Positions 1-8,539 of a DNA stretch of 64,000 nucleotides are shown piece after piece. A model generated the notes under the pieces. That model searched no databases. It saw only the letters and a program-made list of their open reading frames with translations, and was not told the origin of the DNA. Positions within the stretch are counted from its first letter, which is position 1. Every line of letters starts with the position of its first letter. The stretch is from Calditrichales bacterium MX18-03. Lineage in GTDB: Bacteria > Bacillota > Clostridia > Lutisporales > Lutisporaceae. The stretch covers positions 434,001-498,000 of the forward strand of contig JAJGRE010000001.1 of NCBI GenBank assembly GCA_021083345.1, given 5' to 3'. The translations under genes and the position numbers were made by a program.

Positions 1-222
1 GTCAGATACTTCTTCTAGCTCTTCTGCAGGCTCATCTCCGGTCTCTTCTCCCAACACCCCTGCAGGCTCTTCCTGCTGTTCCGTTTCAAGTGGTGTCTCA
101 TTCATTTCTTCTGCCAGCATTGCCTCGATTTCCTCATCCGAGAGCTGCTCCTCCTGTTGCCCCAATATCTCTTCTTCTTTTTCCTTATCTTTTTTGAACA
201 GCTTGGAAAAAAAGTTGGCCAT
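1..222 (-). CDS. ftsY: Signal recognition particle receptor FtsY (N-terminal part, runs off left edge)
   Basis: The gene starts at ATG 222 and continues beyond the window. The 74 visible residues begin MANFFSKLFKKDKEKEEE and are then almost entirely Glu/Gln/Asp-rich, typical of the variable acidic A domain of FtsY. The GTPase NG domain lies outside. FtsY is the membrane receptor that docks ribosome-SRP complexes at the translocon. The start follows an AAGGAGCG ribosome site. It lies 52 bp downstream of smc on the same strand, the usual rnc-smc-ftsY order of Firmicutes, which supports the call although no catalytic motif is visible. Confidence 0.85.
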   Translation of the reverse strand, partial: MANFFSKLFKKDKEKEEEILGQQEEQLSDEEIEAMLAEEMNETPLETEQQEEPAGVLGEETGDEPAEELEEVSD

Positions 223-274
223 TCTATTACGCTCCTTTTGAAAATTCTATCATCTATTGCCTGCAGCCTTACTG

Positions 275-3200
275 CTAACTGACCTTGTCCTCAAGCTTGA
301 CGGAAATCAGTTTTGAAACACCGCTGTCCTCCATGCTGACGCCATAAAGGCAATCTGCTGCTTCCATTGTCCCTTTCCGATGGGTTACGATAATAAACTG
401 GGTAGTCGCCGAAAACTCCACCAGGAACTGTGCATACCGGTCCACATTGGCATCGTCCAGTGCCGCATCGATTTCGTCCAGCACGCAGAAGGGCGCCGGC
501 TTCATTTTCAGAATCCCGAAAAGCAGTGCAGTAGCCGTCAAAGCTCTTTCGCCACCGGAGAGCAGCATCAGGTTCTGCAGCTTCTTGCCCGGCGGCTTTG
601 CGATGATCTCTATCCCGGACTCCAGCACGTTCTCTTCATCGGAAATCACCAGCTGTGCAAACCCTCCGCCAAAGAGCTTCTGAAAGACCTGTCCGAAATT
701 CTCATTGATCTTGTTGAACTCCGTGATGAACTGGACCTTCATGTTCTCAGTAATCTCCTGGATCACACCGATCAGGTTATCCCGCGCCCTGGTCAGGTCA
801 TCCACCTGATTCTTCAGGAAGAGGTAGCGCTCCTGAAGCTTTTCATACTCTTCCACCGCATTGACATTGACGGTCCCCATCTCACGGATCTCGCCTTTCA
901 GCTCCTCGCAGCGCTTGCCGGCCCAGCTGAGATTCAGCTTGTCGTCTTTATACTCCATTGCTTTGACATAGCTCATGTCGTAAGTCTCCAGAAGCTTCAT
1001 CTCCACATTGTCCAGCTCCACCTCAATCCTGGCGAACTGCATTTCGATGCGGTGCAGGTCTCCTTGCAGGTTAGCAGCATCCTTGCTGCACTCCTTCATG
1101 CTCTCTTCCACATGCTGAAGAGCCTGCAGCATTTCCAACCGGCTTCCTTCCTTCACATTGTGCTGCTGCTGCATTTCATCGATTTCCGCCCGCAGCACGC
1201 CCATCGCCCCCCGCTTCTCCTGAAGCCTTGCAGTCAGTGTGTCCGCTTCCGAGGCTTCCCGCAGGATTTCCTGCTCATTCCCCTCTATCTCCTGAAGCAG
1301 CTCCTGTATCCTTTGCTCCAGATCACGGACCAGGTTCTCCGCGGTCCTTTTATTATGCTCAACGGAGGCCAGTTTTATTTTAAGGTCGGTGATCTCTTCA
1401 TTGTAGTCATCCCGAACTTCCTTGAACTGCTTCATCTGCTCCTGCAGTGCGGCAATGTCTTCCTCCGCCGCTGTCTTCTCCCGGTTTACCGCTTCTGCTT
1501 TTTTTGTATTCTCATCGATGATGCTGCCGGTATCTCCCAATTCCTTGTTCAGCTCTGCCAAGTCCTTGCGGTTCAAGCCGATGCGGTCGGAAATGATTTG
1601 CAGGTCATTTAGGATGTTATCACAGCGGTTCTTATAGTTGTTGATATCAATCAGCAAGGAATGGTGCAAATCGGTCTTGAAGCCGATATCCGCCGTAAGG
1701 TCTGCGGCCTTCTGTTTCAGCGTCTCCAGCTGTCGGCTGCTTTCCGCAAGCGCGGCACTCTTTTCCTCGTATTGCGTTTTCAGGCTCTCTATCTCATTTT
1801 TTCTGGACAATACCGAGCTGGAGGCGGCATGCAGGCTTCCACCGGTAATGGAACCGCCGGCATTGATGATTTCTCCCGCCAGCGTAACGATTCTGAACTC
1901 ATAGCCCGCCGCCCTTGCAATCCGGATAGCTGCATCCATATCCTCAACCACTGCTATTCTGCCCAGCAGGTTCAGCATAATACCGTTGTATTTGGCATCA
2001 AAGCGGATGAGATCGGATGCGATGCCGATAAAGCCTTTCATGCCGAAAAGCTTCTTCTCCCGCTCGTTGAAATATCTGGGGGAAACCGAGCTGACCGGCA
2101 GGAAGGTTGCCCGCCCTACCTTATGCTCCTTCAGGTATTCGATCAGCAGCTTGGCATCCTCTTCCGTCTCGGTGACTATGCTCTGTACCGAGCTACCCAA
2201 TGCAATCTCCACAGCCGTTACGTATTCCGGCGGCACCTTGACCATTTCGCCGATAACGCCGCAAAAACCCTTGGTGATACCGGCATGCTCGTTCAAGAGC
2301 ACCTTGACGGAGCGGCTGTAGCCGCCGTGGTCCTTCTCCATATCCTCCAATACCTTCAGCCTGGAAGCGGTGCCTTCCCTTTCGCTTTTCAGCTGGCTTG
2401 TCCGGTCATCCGCCTGTTGGATTTCCACCTCTACCGCTTGCTTCTCCGCTTTTATGGCTTCTATCTGCTTTCCTGCATCGGCCAGCTTCCGTTCAAAGTC
2501 CGCAAGCTCCTCCAGGGACCGCTTCTGCAGCTTTTCCTTATCGGCACACTGCAGTTCCAGCAGGTTGATGTCGCCTTCCACCTGGTTCTTGCGTTTCACC
2601 AGGTTATCAACGAACACGTTGGTACTATTGATCTTACTCCTGAATTCCGAGTGCTGATTGATCAGGGTGATGTACTGCTGCTGCTTTTCATTGAGCTTCT
2701 CTTCTGTCTCACTGATGATATTGAAATTGGTCTCAAATGCCTGGCTTCTTTCCAGCACCGCTGCATTCAATTCCATGTAGGATCGGCTCAGCTGCTGCTG
2801 CTTTTCCCTGTTCTGGGCCGCGCTGTTCCGGGATTTTTCAACCTCTTCCCGCAGCTCCTGGTCCCGCTTATTCAAACGCGCGGTATTCTGGTTCAGGTTG
2901 TTGATTTTTTCCTGCAGCAGGTTGCATTCGCCCTCATGCTTTTCACTGAGGTTCTTTTTCTCAAATATGGTTTCACTGAGCCTGTCTATTTCAACTTCCA
3001 GCAGTGCCAGCGCCTTCTTCAGCTCGTCTTGCTTCTGCTCAAGCTGCAAGCTCAGCGTCTGCTTGGCTTCTATAAGCTCCTTGATGCCTTCCGCCTCTTT
3101 CTTGATAGCTTCCAGCCTGCTTCTTCCCCGGTCGATGCTGTTCAGCATCACGTTGATCTCCAAGCTCTTAAGCTCCTGAATGATATCTCTGTACCGCTTT

Positions 3201-3835
3201 GCAACCTCGGCCTGCATCGCCATCGGCTCCAACTGGTACTCGATTTCCTCGATGATGTCCGTTACCCTCAATATATTCTGTTTAGTCTGTTCCAGCTTCT
3301 TTTCGGCTTCCTGCTTGCGGGTCTTGTATTTGACGATGCCTGCGGCTTCTTCAAAAACCAGGCGGCGGTCCTCGGATTTGTTGCTCAGGATCTCATCGAT
3401 CCGGCCTTGTCCGATGATGGAATAGCCGTCCCTGCCGATGCCTGTATCCATGAAAAGCTCATGAATATCCTTCAGCCGGCAATTGGTCTTGTTGATGAAA
3501 TACTCGCTCTCGCCCGAGCGGTACATCCGCCGCATGATATGGATCTCGGTAAAATCAACCGGTATTTTCCGGTCGCAGTTATCTATGCAAAGGCTGACTT
3601 CGGCAAAGCCCAAAGCCTTCTTGCTGTCGCTGCCGGCAAAAATAACATCCTCCATCCGGCTTCCCCTGAGGGCTTTGACGCTTTGTTCCCCCAGCACCCA
3701 GCGGATGGCGTCGGATACATTGCTCTTTCCGCTTCCGTTAGGCCCTACGATGGCATTGATGGTATTGCCGAAGTTTAATTCGATCTTTTCGGCAAAGGAT
3801 TTAAAACCATGGACTTCAAGCTGTTTTAGATACAC
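275..3835 (-). CDS. smc: Chromosome segregation protein SMC
   Basis: SMC ATPase that with ScpA/ScpB forms the bacterial condensin. I place the start at GTG 3835, with AGGAG about 7 nt upstream, giving 1186 residues beginning (M)YLKQLEVHGFKSF; an upstream ATG would add 40 residues foreign to the family. Walker A GPNGSGKSN is at about residues 31-39. Two long coiled-coil arms flank a hinge at about 510-660 (GFCGVIGEMVKVPPEY region). The C-terminal head carries the signature LLSGGERALTA and Walker B VLDEIDAALDD. Length is normal for SMC. It lies between spoVS, behind a terminator, and ftsY, so it probably has its own promoter in the 90 bp upstream. Confidence 0.97.
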   Translation of the reverse strand: MYLKQLEVHGFKSFAEKIELNFGNTINAIVGPNGSGKSNVSDAIRWVLGEQSVKALRGSRMEDVIFAGSDSKKALGFAEVSLCIDNCDRKIPVDFTEIHIMRRMYRSGESEYFINKTNCRLKDIHELFMDTGIGRDGYSIIGQGRIDEILSNKSEDRRLVFEEAAGIVKYKTRKQEAEKKLEQTKQNILRVTDIIEEIEYQLEPMAMQAEVAKRYRDIIQELKSLEINVMLNSIDRGRSRLEAIKKEAEGIKELIEAKQTLSLQLEQKQDELKKALALLEVEIDRLSETIFEKKNLSEKHEGECNLLQEKINNLNQNTARLNKRDQELREEVEKSRNSAAQNREKQQQLSRSYMELNAAVLERSQAFETNFNIISETEEKLNEKQQQYITLINQHSEFRSKINSTNVFVDNLVKRKNQVEGDINLLELQCADKEKLQKRSLEELADFERKLADAGKQIEAIKAEKQAVEVEIQQADDRTSQLKSEREGTASRLKVLEDMEKDHGGYSRSVKVLLNEHAGITKGFCGVIGEMVKVPPEYVTAVEIALGSSVQSIVTETEEDAKLLIEYLKEHKVGRATFLPVSSVSPRYFNEREKKLFGMKGFIGIASDLIRFDAKYNGIMLNLLGRIAVVEDMDAAIRIARAAGYEFRIVTLAGEIINAGGSITGGSLHAASSSVLSRKNEIESLKTQYEEKSAALAESSRQLETLKQKAADLTADIGFKTDLHHSLLIDINNYKNRCDNILNDLQIISDRIGLNRKDLAELNKELGDTGSIIDENTKKAEAVNREKTAAEEDIAALQEQMKQFKEVRDDYNEEITDLKIKLASVEHNKRTAENLVRDLEQRIQELLQEIEGNEQEILREASEADTLTARLQEKRGAMGVLRAEIDEMQQQHNVKEGSRLEMLQALQHVEESMKECSKDAANLQGDLHRIEMQFARIEVELDNVEMKLLETYDMSYVKAMEYKDDKLNLSWAGKRCEELKGEIREMGTVNVNAVEEYEKLQERYLFLKNQVDDLTRARDNLIGVIQEITENMKVQFITEFNKINENFGQVFQKLFGGGFAQLVISDEENVLESGIEIIAKPPGKKLQNLMLLSGGERALTATALLFGILKMKPAPFCVLDEIDAALDDANVDRYAQFLVEFSATTQFIIVTHRKGTMEAADCLYGVSMEDSGVSKLISVKLEDKVS

Positions 3836-3930
3836 ATCCGTCACTCCTACTATCCAGACTACCGCGATTATCTTATATATTCTATCATAATCCGGTGTAT
3901 ATTGAAAAGGTGCCAGGCGCATAAACAAAA

Positions 3931-3961
3931 AGCCTATCGCTACATGACTGAGCAATAGGCT
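3931..3961 (-). terminator. Intrinsic terminator downstream of spoVS
   Basis: The arms AGCCTATCGCT (3931-3941) and AGCAATAGGCT (3951-3961) pair with one mismatch around a 9-nt loop. Read on the minus strand the hairpin is followed by TTTTTGTTT. It sits 43 bp past the spoVS stop and separates spoVS from smc. Confidence 0.75.
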
Positions 3962-4003
3962 GAGTGAGAAAATTTATGTGCGAATTTATGCTAAAAATGC
4001 CGC

Positions 4004-4264
4004 TTATCTCGGCTCGACGATAAACTTAATGGCGGTCCTGTCTTCACCATCTATCTGGATTTCTGAGAAAGCCGGCACGACGACAAGGTCAATGCCGTTG
4101 GGCGCCACAAATCCTCTCGTAATGGCAATTGCCTTAACAGCCTGATTGACTGCGCCTGCCCCGACCGCCTGTATTTCTGCAATGGATTTATCTCTTAGGA
4201 CGGCAGCAAGTGCACCGGCAACTGATTTTGGTTGGGATTGAGCTGATACTTTTAGTACATCCAT
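4004..4264 (-). CDS. spoVS: Stage V sporulation protein S
   Basis: This 86-residue protein begins MDVLKVSAQSQPKSVAGALA and matches the highly conserved SpoVS/Alba-like family at normal length, including the AIAITRGF segment and the ending IKFIVEPR. In Bacillus it is needed for spore coat assembly and dehydration and acts from early sporulation; its biochemical role is thought to involve nucleic-acid binding. The ATG has AGGAGGG 7 nt upstream. A SigH-type promoter lies directly upstream and an intrinsic terminator downstream, so it looks like a single-gene sporulation unit set between the rnc-region genes and smc-ftsY. Confidence 0.96.
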   Translation of the reverse strand: MDVLKVSAQSQPKSVAGALAAVLRDKSIAEIQAVGAGAVNQAVKAIAITRGFVAPNGIDLVVVPAFSEIQIDGEDRTAIKFIVEPR

Positions 4265-4307
4265 TAATATACCCTCCTGTATGTATAGGTTTGAATCTTC
4301 ATACTAT

Positions 4308-4336
4308 ATATTCTATAAATTACATGTAATTCCTTC
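4308..4336 (-). promoter_or_regulatory. SigH-type promoter for spoVS
   Basis: On the minus strand GAAGGAATT (4336-4328) is followed by an 11-nt spacer and ATAGAATAT (4316-4308). This fits the Bacillus SigH consensus RNAGGAWWW-N11/12-RNNGAATWW at every defined position. The -35 overlaps the stop codon of the upstream radical SAM gene. spoVS is known to depend on SigH in B. subtilis. Confidence 0.8.
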
Positions 4337-5405
4337 ATATTGCTATGCTGGTATAATAATCTTTTCTTGACAGACTTATACATTTTTCGCCAATAATCAA
4401 CAGGATGGTTCCCGCTTCAACACCATTATCGGGACAAACCTTGAATGTGTCGATAAAAAATTTTTTTGTCAGGAAGGAAAGGTTGCACTTTTTCTGGCCG
4501 ATGACATCCGAAAGGCTCTTCGGGTTGACCCGGACCGTGATGTTTTTGGGTGACGGCTGCTTTTCTATGAGATAGTCCAGCATGTCCCTGTAAATCCGCG
4601 ACTCCACCAACTGCCGCATGGCCGGATGGAAAGGTCCTGCCACCACATCCTTGCCGGGCACGATATTATCGGTAGGCTGCAAGCCGATACGGATCACACG
4701 GACACCGCTTTTCTCAAAGGCCGCCAGAAGCACTTTGGCAGTCTCAACCGCCGACTCCAGGGAGGGCGGTTGGTATTCGCTCCTGTGGTACAGCGTTTCC
4801 AGATAGGTGTTCCGGATGACGAGGGCAGGATAAATCCTGGCGATCTGCGGATTCAGCTCGATCAATGCTTTGGCTGTGGCCAGGCTTTTTTCCGGGGTAT
4901 CTCCAGGCAGCCCCGTCATCACTTGTACGCCTACCGTGAAACCGTATGCCTGAAGCAGTTTTACCGCGGCCTTCACATCCTCAGCTGTATGGCCCCGGCT
5001 GGATAAGCTCAGTACCTTTTCATCCATGGACTGGACGCCCAGTTCAACGATACTGACCCCGTATTGCCTGAGATTGTCCAATATTTCATGACTGATGCAG
5101 TCAGGCCTCGTGGATACACGGATGGCCTGGATCCGATTTTCAGCAATGTAGGGATATGCAGCACCCAGAAGCTCTTTTTGTGCGGCAATGGGTATAGCCG
5201 TAAAGCTGCCTCCATAGAAGGCGGCTTCTATCACCGCATCTTTGCGTGAGATGGTCTGCAAGTATCTCTCTATCGTATTTTTCACATGAGAGGCGGTTGC
5301 CTCATCCAATTGGCCCGTTATCTTCTTCTGGTTGCAGAAAATGCAGTCATGGGGGCAGCCCCTATGGGGTACAAAGATGGGGATGATATAATGGCTACTG
5401 CTCAT
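4335..5405 (-). CDS. Radical SAM protein, Elp3-like (COG1243-type)
   Basis: This 356-residue protein begins MSSSHYIIPIFVPHRGCPHD. The cluster motif CPHDCIFC (C-x3-C-x2-C) sits near residues 17-24, so it should bind a [4Fe-4S] cluster and cleave S-adenosylmethionine. AAFYGGSFTAIP and VQVMTGLPGDT resemble the Elp3/oxygen-independent coproporphyrinogen oxidase-like group. It lacks the C-terminal acetyltransferase domain of true Elp3, so the substrate is unknown; tRNA or another macromolecule is only a guess. Its start overlaps the end of rnc by 11 nt, indicating translational coupling. This neighbour position, between rnc and smc, is common in Clostridia. Confidence 0.85.
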   Translation of the reverse strand: MSSSHYIIPIFVPHRGCPHDCIFCNQKKITGQLDEATASHVKNTIERYLQTISRKDAVIEAAFYGGSFTAIPIAAQKELLGAAYPYIAENRIQAIRVSTRPDCISHEILDNLRQYGVSIVELGVQSMDEKVLSLSSRGHTAEDVKAAVKLLQAYGFTVGVQVMTGLPGDTPEKSLATAKALIELNPQIARIYPALVIRNTYLETLYHRSEYQPPSLESAVETAKVLLAAFEKSGVRVIRIGLQPTDNIVPGKDVVAGPFHPAMRQLVESRIYRDMLDYLIEKQPSPKNITVRVNPKSLSDVIGQKKCNLSFLTKKFFIDTFKVCPDNGVEAGTILLIIGEKCISLSRKDYYTSIAI

Positions 5406-6117
5406 TTCTTATACCCAGGCAAAGAATGGCCGCTTTGGCTGCTGCCTGCTGCGCATCTTTTTTGCTGTGGCCGGCACCTTTTCCGATTAGCGCATCGTCA
5501 AGGTACAAGGCCATTTCAAAGGTCTTGTTATGGTCGGGGCCTTCCTCTCCCAACATCACGTAGGCCAGCTTCCCCGAGTTGTTTTTCTGTATATGTTCCT
5601 GAAGGAAAGACTTATAGTCGCTGAAAAGCTTGTTCTCCACAGCATCACTGATGGTTTCATCCAATGCGTCCAGAACGAAGTTTCTGACTTTTTTAATACC
5701 GCCGTCCAGGTACACCGCCGCAATCAATGCCTCAAAAGCATCCGCCAGAATAGAAACCCGGTTACGGCCGCCGGTATTCTCCTCCCCTCTGCTCAACAGA
5801 AGGTACTTTCCCAGGCCAAGGCGCTCCGCTGCCGCAAACAAGGACTGCTCACAGACGATGCCTGCCCGGATCCGGGTCAGATGACCTTCCGGGGCTCCCT
5901 TGCACTGCTGGTACAGATGAAGGCTTATAATCATGTTGAGAATGGAATCCCCGATGAATTCCAATCTTTCATTATGCTCCAGGTAGTCGTTTCTGGATGC
6001 CACATAGGAGCTGTGGGTCAGGGCATTGTTTAAGAGCTGAAGATTCTTGAAGCTGTGCCCGATGGCATCCGACAGCTCCTTCAGTTGACCGGTTCTTTTC
6101 AAATCCATGGAAGTCAA
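5395..6117 (-). CDS. rnc: Ribonuclease III
   Basis: Double-strand-specific endoribonuclease that processes rRNA precursors and cuts structured mRNAs. The signature NERLEFIGDSILNMIIS, with the metal-binding acidic residues, lies near residues 45-60; a C-terminal dsRNA-binding domain (about 160-235) contains AYVMLGEEGPDHNKTFE. I choose TTG 6117, because GGGAGGT lies 6 nt before it; ATG 6108 would leave a 15-nt spacing and ATG 6150 has no ribosome site and lies in a hairpin. This gives 240 residues. It follows fabF and overlaps the radical SAM gene. The leader carries a perfect 11-bp hairpin. Confidence 0.95.
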   Translation of the reverse strand: MTSMDLKRTGQLKELSDAIGHSFKNLQLLNNALTHSSYVASRNDYLEHNERLEFIGDSILNMIISLHLYQQCKGAPEGHLTRIRAGIVCEQSLFAAAERLGLGKYLLLSRGEENTGGRNRVSILADAFEALIAAVYLDGGIKKVRNFVLDALDETISDAVENKLFSDYKSFLQEHIQKNNSGKLAYVMLGEEGPDHNKTFEMALYLDDALIGKGAGHSKKDAQQAAAKAAILCLGIRNEQ

Positions 6118-6141
6118 GCTGATACCTCCCGTAAAAGCAAT

Positions 6142-6168
6142 AAAATGCATACACTAAGTATGCATTTT
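6142..6168 (-). repeat. Perfect 11-bp inverted repeat between fabF and rnc
   Basis: AAAATGCATAC (6142-6152) and GTATGCATTTT (6158-6168) pair perfectly around a 5-nt loop. It lies 10 bp after the fabF stop and 25 bp before the rnc start. Read on the minus strand the stem ends in TTTT followed by ATTGCTTTT, so it could be a weak terminator, an mRNA 3' end stabiliser or an RNase III target in the rnc leader. Confidence 0.7.
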
Positions 6169-6178
6169 ATTATATCAC

Positions 6179-7417
6179 TTATTCGTATTTTTTCAATAAG
6201 ATGGAAGCGTTATGGCCGCCAAAGCCCAGGGAGTTGGAAAGGGCATACCGCACATCCTTCTTCCTTGCAGTATTCGGCACATAGTCTAGGTCACATGCCT
6301 CATCCGGTGTATGATAATTGATTGTCGGCGGGATCACGCCTTCCGTCAATGCCAGGATGCAGGCTACGGCTTCAATGGCACCGGCTGCCCCCAGAAGATG
6401 TCCTGTCATGGACTTGGTTGAGCTTACCGGAACGTCATAGGCTGCTTCCTTCAGCAGGTTCTTGATTGCCATTGTTTCCAGCTTGTCATTCAGCTCCGTG
6501 GATGTGCCGTGTGCGTTGATATATCCCAGTTCCTGCGGTGCGATGCCCGCATCATTTACAGCCATTAGCATGGCCCTGTAGGCACCGCTGCCGTCCGGGG
6601 CAGGGGCTGTAATATGGTATGCATCGCCTGTTGCACCATAACCCACCACTTCGCCGTATATGACCGCGCCGCGCTTCTCTGCATGCTCAAGGCTTTCCAG
6701 AATCAGCATTCCGGCGCCTTCTCCCATGACAAAGCCGTCACGGTCCTTGTCGAAAGGCCTGCAGGCCGTCTTGGGATCAGGGTTGGTGGAGAGCGCCTTC
6801 ATGGAACAAAAGCCTGCAAAGGACAATGGGGTAATGGAAGCCTCAGAGCCGCCTGTAACCATGACATCGGCATCACCGCGCTGAATGGTCTTGAAGGCTT
6901 CACCAATGGCATTGGTAGCGGAGGCACAGGCTGTTACCACAGTGGTGTTGGGCCCTTTGGCATTCAAAGCGATGGAAACATTTCCCGATGCAATATTGGA
7001 TATCATCATAGGCACCATAAACGGGCTGACTCTACCGGGACCCTTTTCCAGCAGGATCTGGTGCTGGTTTTCCAAGGTCTCCATGCCGCCGATGCCGGAG
7101 CCGATGCAGACGCCGAAGCGTTCGCTTTCCAGGCTTTCGGTGTCCAGCTTGGCATCTTGGACGGCAAGCTTGGACGCTGCAACGGCAAACTGCGTAAAAC
7201 GGTCCATCCGCTTGCATTCTTTTTTGTCGATGTAGTTGGCTGGCTCAAAGTCCTTAACTTCTGCTGCGATCCGGACATCAAACTTTTCGGTGTCAAACCT
7301 TGTGATGAAATCAATGCCGCATTTGCCTTCCTTCAGGCCTTGAAGATAGGCTTCCTTTCCTGTTCCGATAGGTGTGATGACGCCTATCCCTGTAATGACC
7401 ACTCTTTTTTTATCCAA
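6179..7417 (-). CDS. fabF: 3-oxoacyl-ACP synthase II
   Basis: Condensing enzyme that elongates acyl-ACP with malonyl-ACP in type II fatty-acid synthesis. The protein has 412 residues with the Cys-His-His triad: [15 protein letters not shown] (Cys near 163), [11 protein letters not shown] (His near 303) and [12 protein letters not shown] (His near 339). The start is TTG 7417, with GGAGAGG 6 nt upstream. It is the last fab gene of the FapR cluster and is separated from acpP by a terminator-like hairpin, so its expression may be set below that of acpP. Confidence 0.97.
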   Translation of the reverse strand: MDKKRVVITGIGVITPIGTGKEAYLQGLKEGKCGIDFITRFDTEKFDVRIAAEVKDFEPANYIDKKECKRMDRFTQFAVAASKLAVQDAKLDTESLESERFGVCIGSGIGGMETLENQHQILLEKGPGRVSPFMVPMMISNIASGNVSIALNAKGPNTTVVTACASATNAIGEAFKTIQRGDADVMVTGGSEASITPLSFAGFCSMKALSTNPDPKTACRPFDKDRDGFVMGEGAGMLILESLEHAEKRGAVIYGEVVGYGATGDAYHITAPAPDGSGAYRAMLMAVNDAGIAPQELGYINAHGTSTELNDKLETMAIKNLLKEAAYDVPVSSTKSMTGHLLGAAGAIEAVACILALTEGVIPPTINYHTPDEACDLDYVPNTARKKDVRYALSNSLGFGGHNASILLKKYE

Positions 7418-7500
7418 GTGCTTCCTCTCCTTAATCCAATTAATTTATCTATATGCAGTGCGTTGTGCTTATCTATGAAAGATATTTTACAGTCGAAAAA

Positions 7501-7530
7501 AAAGAAGCCCCGAATAATCGGGACATCTTT
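7501..7530 (-). terminator. Terminator-like hairpin between acpP and fabF
   Basis: The arms 7501-7513 and 7518-7530 form a 13-position stem with one mismatch and one wobble around ATAA; on the minus strand it is followed by TCTTTTTTTTC. It begins inside the acpP stop codon. It probably terminates part of the transcription, giving more acpP than fabF mRNA. Confidence 0.75.
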
Positions 7531-7756
7531 ATTTATTGTTTTTTATGTATTCGACTACGTCATTGACTGTCGCAAGCTTTTCCGCTTCCTCATCCGGAAT
7601 TTCTATATCAAACTCTTCTTCAAGTGCCATCAACAACTCAACGATATCCAGTGAATCAGCACCTAAATCGTCTATGAAGGAAGACTCCAATGCTACCTCT
7701 TCAGCATCAATGCCCAGCTGTTCAGCTACTTTCTCCTGAACCTTTTCAAATATCAT
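7529..7756 (-). CDS. acpP: Acyl carrier protein
   Basis: Small acidic carrier of growing acyl chains. The 75-residue protein begins [15 protein letters not shown]; the attachment site [16 protein letters not shown] contains Ser near 36, which receives 4'-phosphopantetheine. I choose ATG 7756, 8 nt after GGGAGG; a GTG nine bases upstream falls inside that ribosome site. It sits between fabG and fabF in the fatty-acid cluster. CoA for the prosthetic group depends on coaBC and coaD, both elsewhere in this window. Confidence 0.97.
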   Translation of the reverse strand: MIFEKVQEKVAEQLGIDAEEVALESSFIDDLGADSLDIVELLMALEEEFDIEIPDEEAEKLATVNDVVEYIKNNK

Positions 7757-7795
7757 CCATTTCACCTCCCTTCAGAATTTTATAATATGATAATA

Positions 7796-8539
7796 TTACA
7801 TAACCATCCCACCGTCAATATGAATTACCTGACCTGTAATATAGTCAGAATATTCTGACGCCAAGAAAAGTATTGTATTTGCTACATCTTGAGGCTTTCC
7901 GGTCCTGCCCAGCGGAATATTATTTACAAACTCCTCCCTGACCTTTTCAGGCAGGGATGCCGTCATCTCAGTATCTATATATCCCGGAGCCACTGCATTC
8001 ACTGTAATGCCTCTTTTGGACAGCTCCTTGGCCATGGATTTCGTAAAGCCGATCAATCCTGCTTTAGCGGCGGCATAATTGGACTGTCCCGCGTTTCCAA
8101 TCACACCGACCACAGAAGAAACATTGATTATTTTGCCCGACTTTTGCTTAATCATAACCCTGGAAACCGATTTGGTACAGTTGAATGCGCCCTTCAGGTT
8201 GGTATCAATGACTTCTTCAAAATCCTGTTCCGTCATCCGGATGATGAGGTTATCTCTGGTTATCCCGGCATTATTTATTAATATATCTATGCTGCCGAAA
8301 CGATTTAATACTTCCTTCACCAAATTTTCTACCTCTTCACCCTTTGAAACATCAGCCTTTACCGCCATTGCCCCCACACCCAGGGCCTCAATTTCCTTCA
8401 CAACCTCTAGCGCAGCAGCTTGATTGCTGGTGTAATTTACGGCAACATTAGCACCGCTTTTTGCCAGCGCAATGGCTACTGACCTGCCGATCCCTCTGGA
8501 GCCTCCTGTTACGATTGCATTTCTGCCCTTCAATTGCAT
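7796..8539 (-). CDS. fabG: 3-oxoacyl-ACP reductase
   Basis: NADPH-dependent short-chain dehydrogenase that reduces 3-oxoacyl-ACP. It has 247 residues, the Rossmann motif TGGSRGIG near residue 10, NNAG near 86-89 and the catalytic Ser-Tyr-Lys set (NVSSVVG followed by SNYAAAKAG near 150-158). The C-terminus ITGQVIHIDGGMVM is typical of FabG. ATG 8539 follows GGGAGAG. Its start overlaps the end of fabD by 10 nt, so the two are probably translationally coupled. Confidence 0.97.
   Translation of the reverse strand: MQLKGRNAIVTGGSRGIGRSVAIALAKSGANVAVNYTSNQAAALEVVKEIEALGVGAMAVKADVSKGEEVENLVKEVLNRFGSIDILINNAGITRDNLIIRMTEQDFEEVIDTNLKGAFNCTKSVSRVMIKQKSGKIINVSSVVGVIGNAGQSNYAAAKAGLIGFTKSMAKELSKRGITVNAVAPGYIDTEMTASLPEKVREEFVNNIPLGRTGKPQDVANTILFLASEYSDYITGQVIHIDGGMVM

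Noticed and set aside
1661-3778. 705-codon open frame on the plus strand
   Set aside because: It is antisense to smc, the product is low-complexity Leu/His/Gln-rich sequence mirroring the coiled coil codons, and no ribosome site or family match is visible. The same applies to 380-1612.
4335-5405. True Elp3 (tRNA wobble carboxymethylation)
   Set aside because: The acetyltransferase domain of Elp3 is missing; only the radical SAM part is similar.
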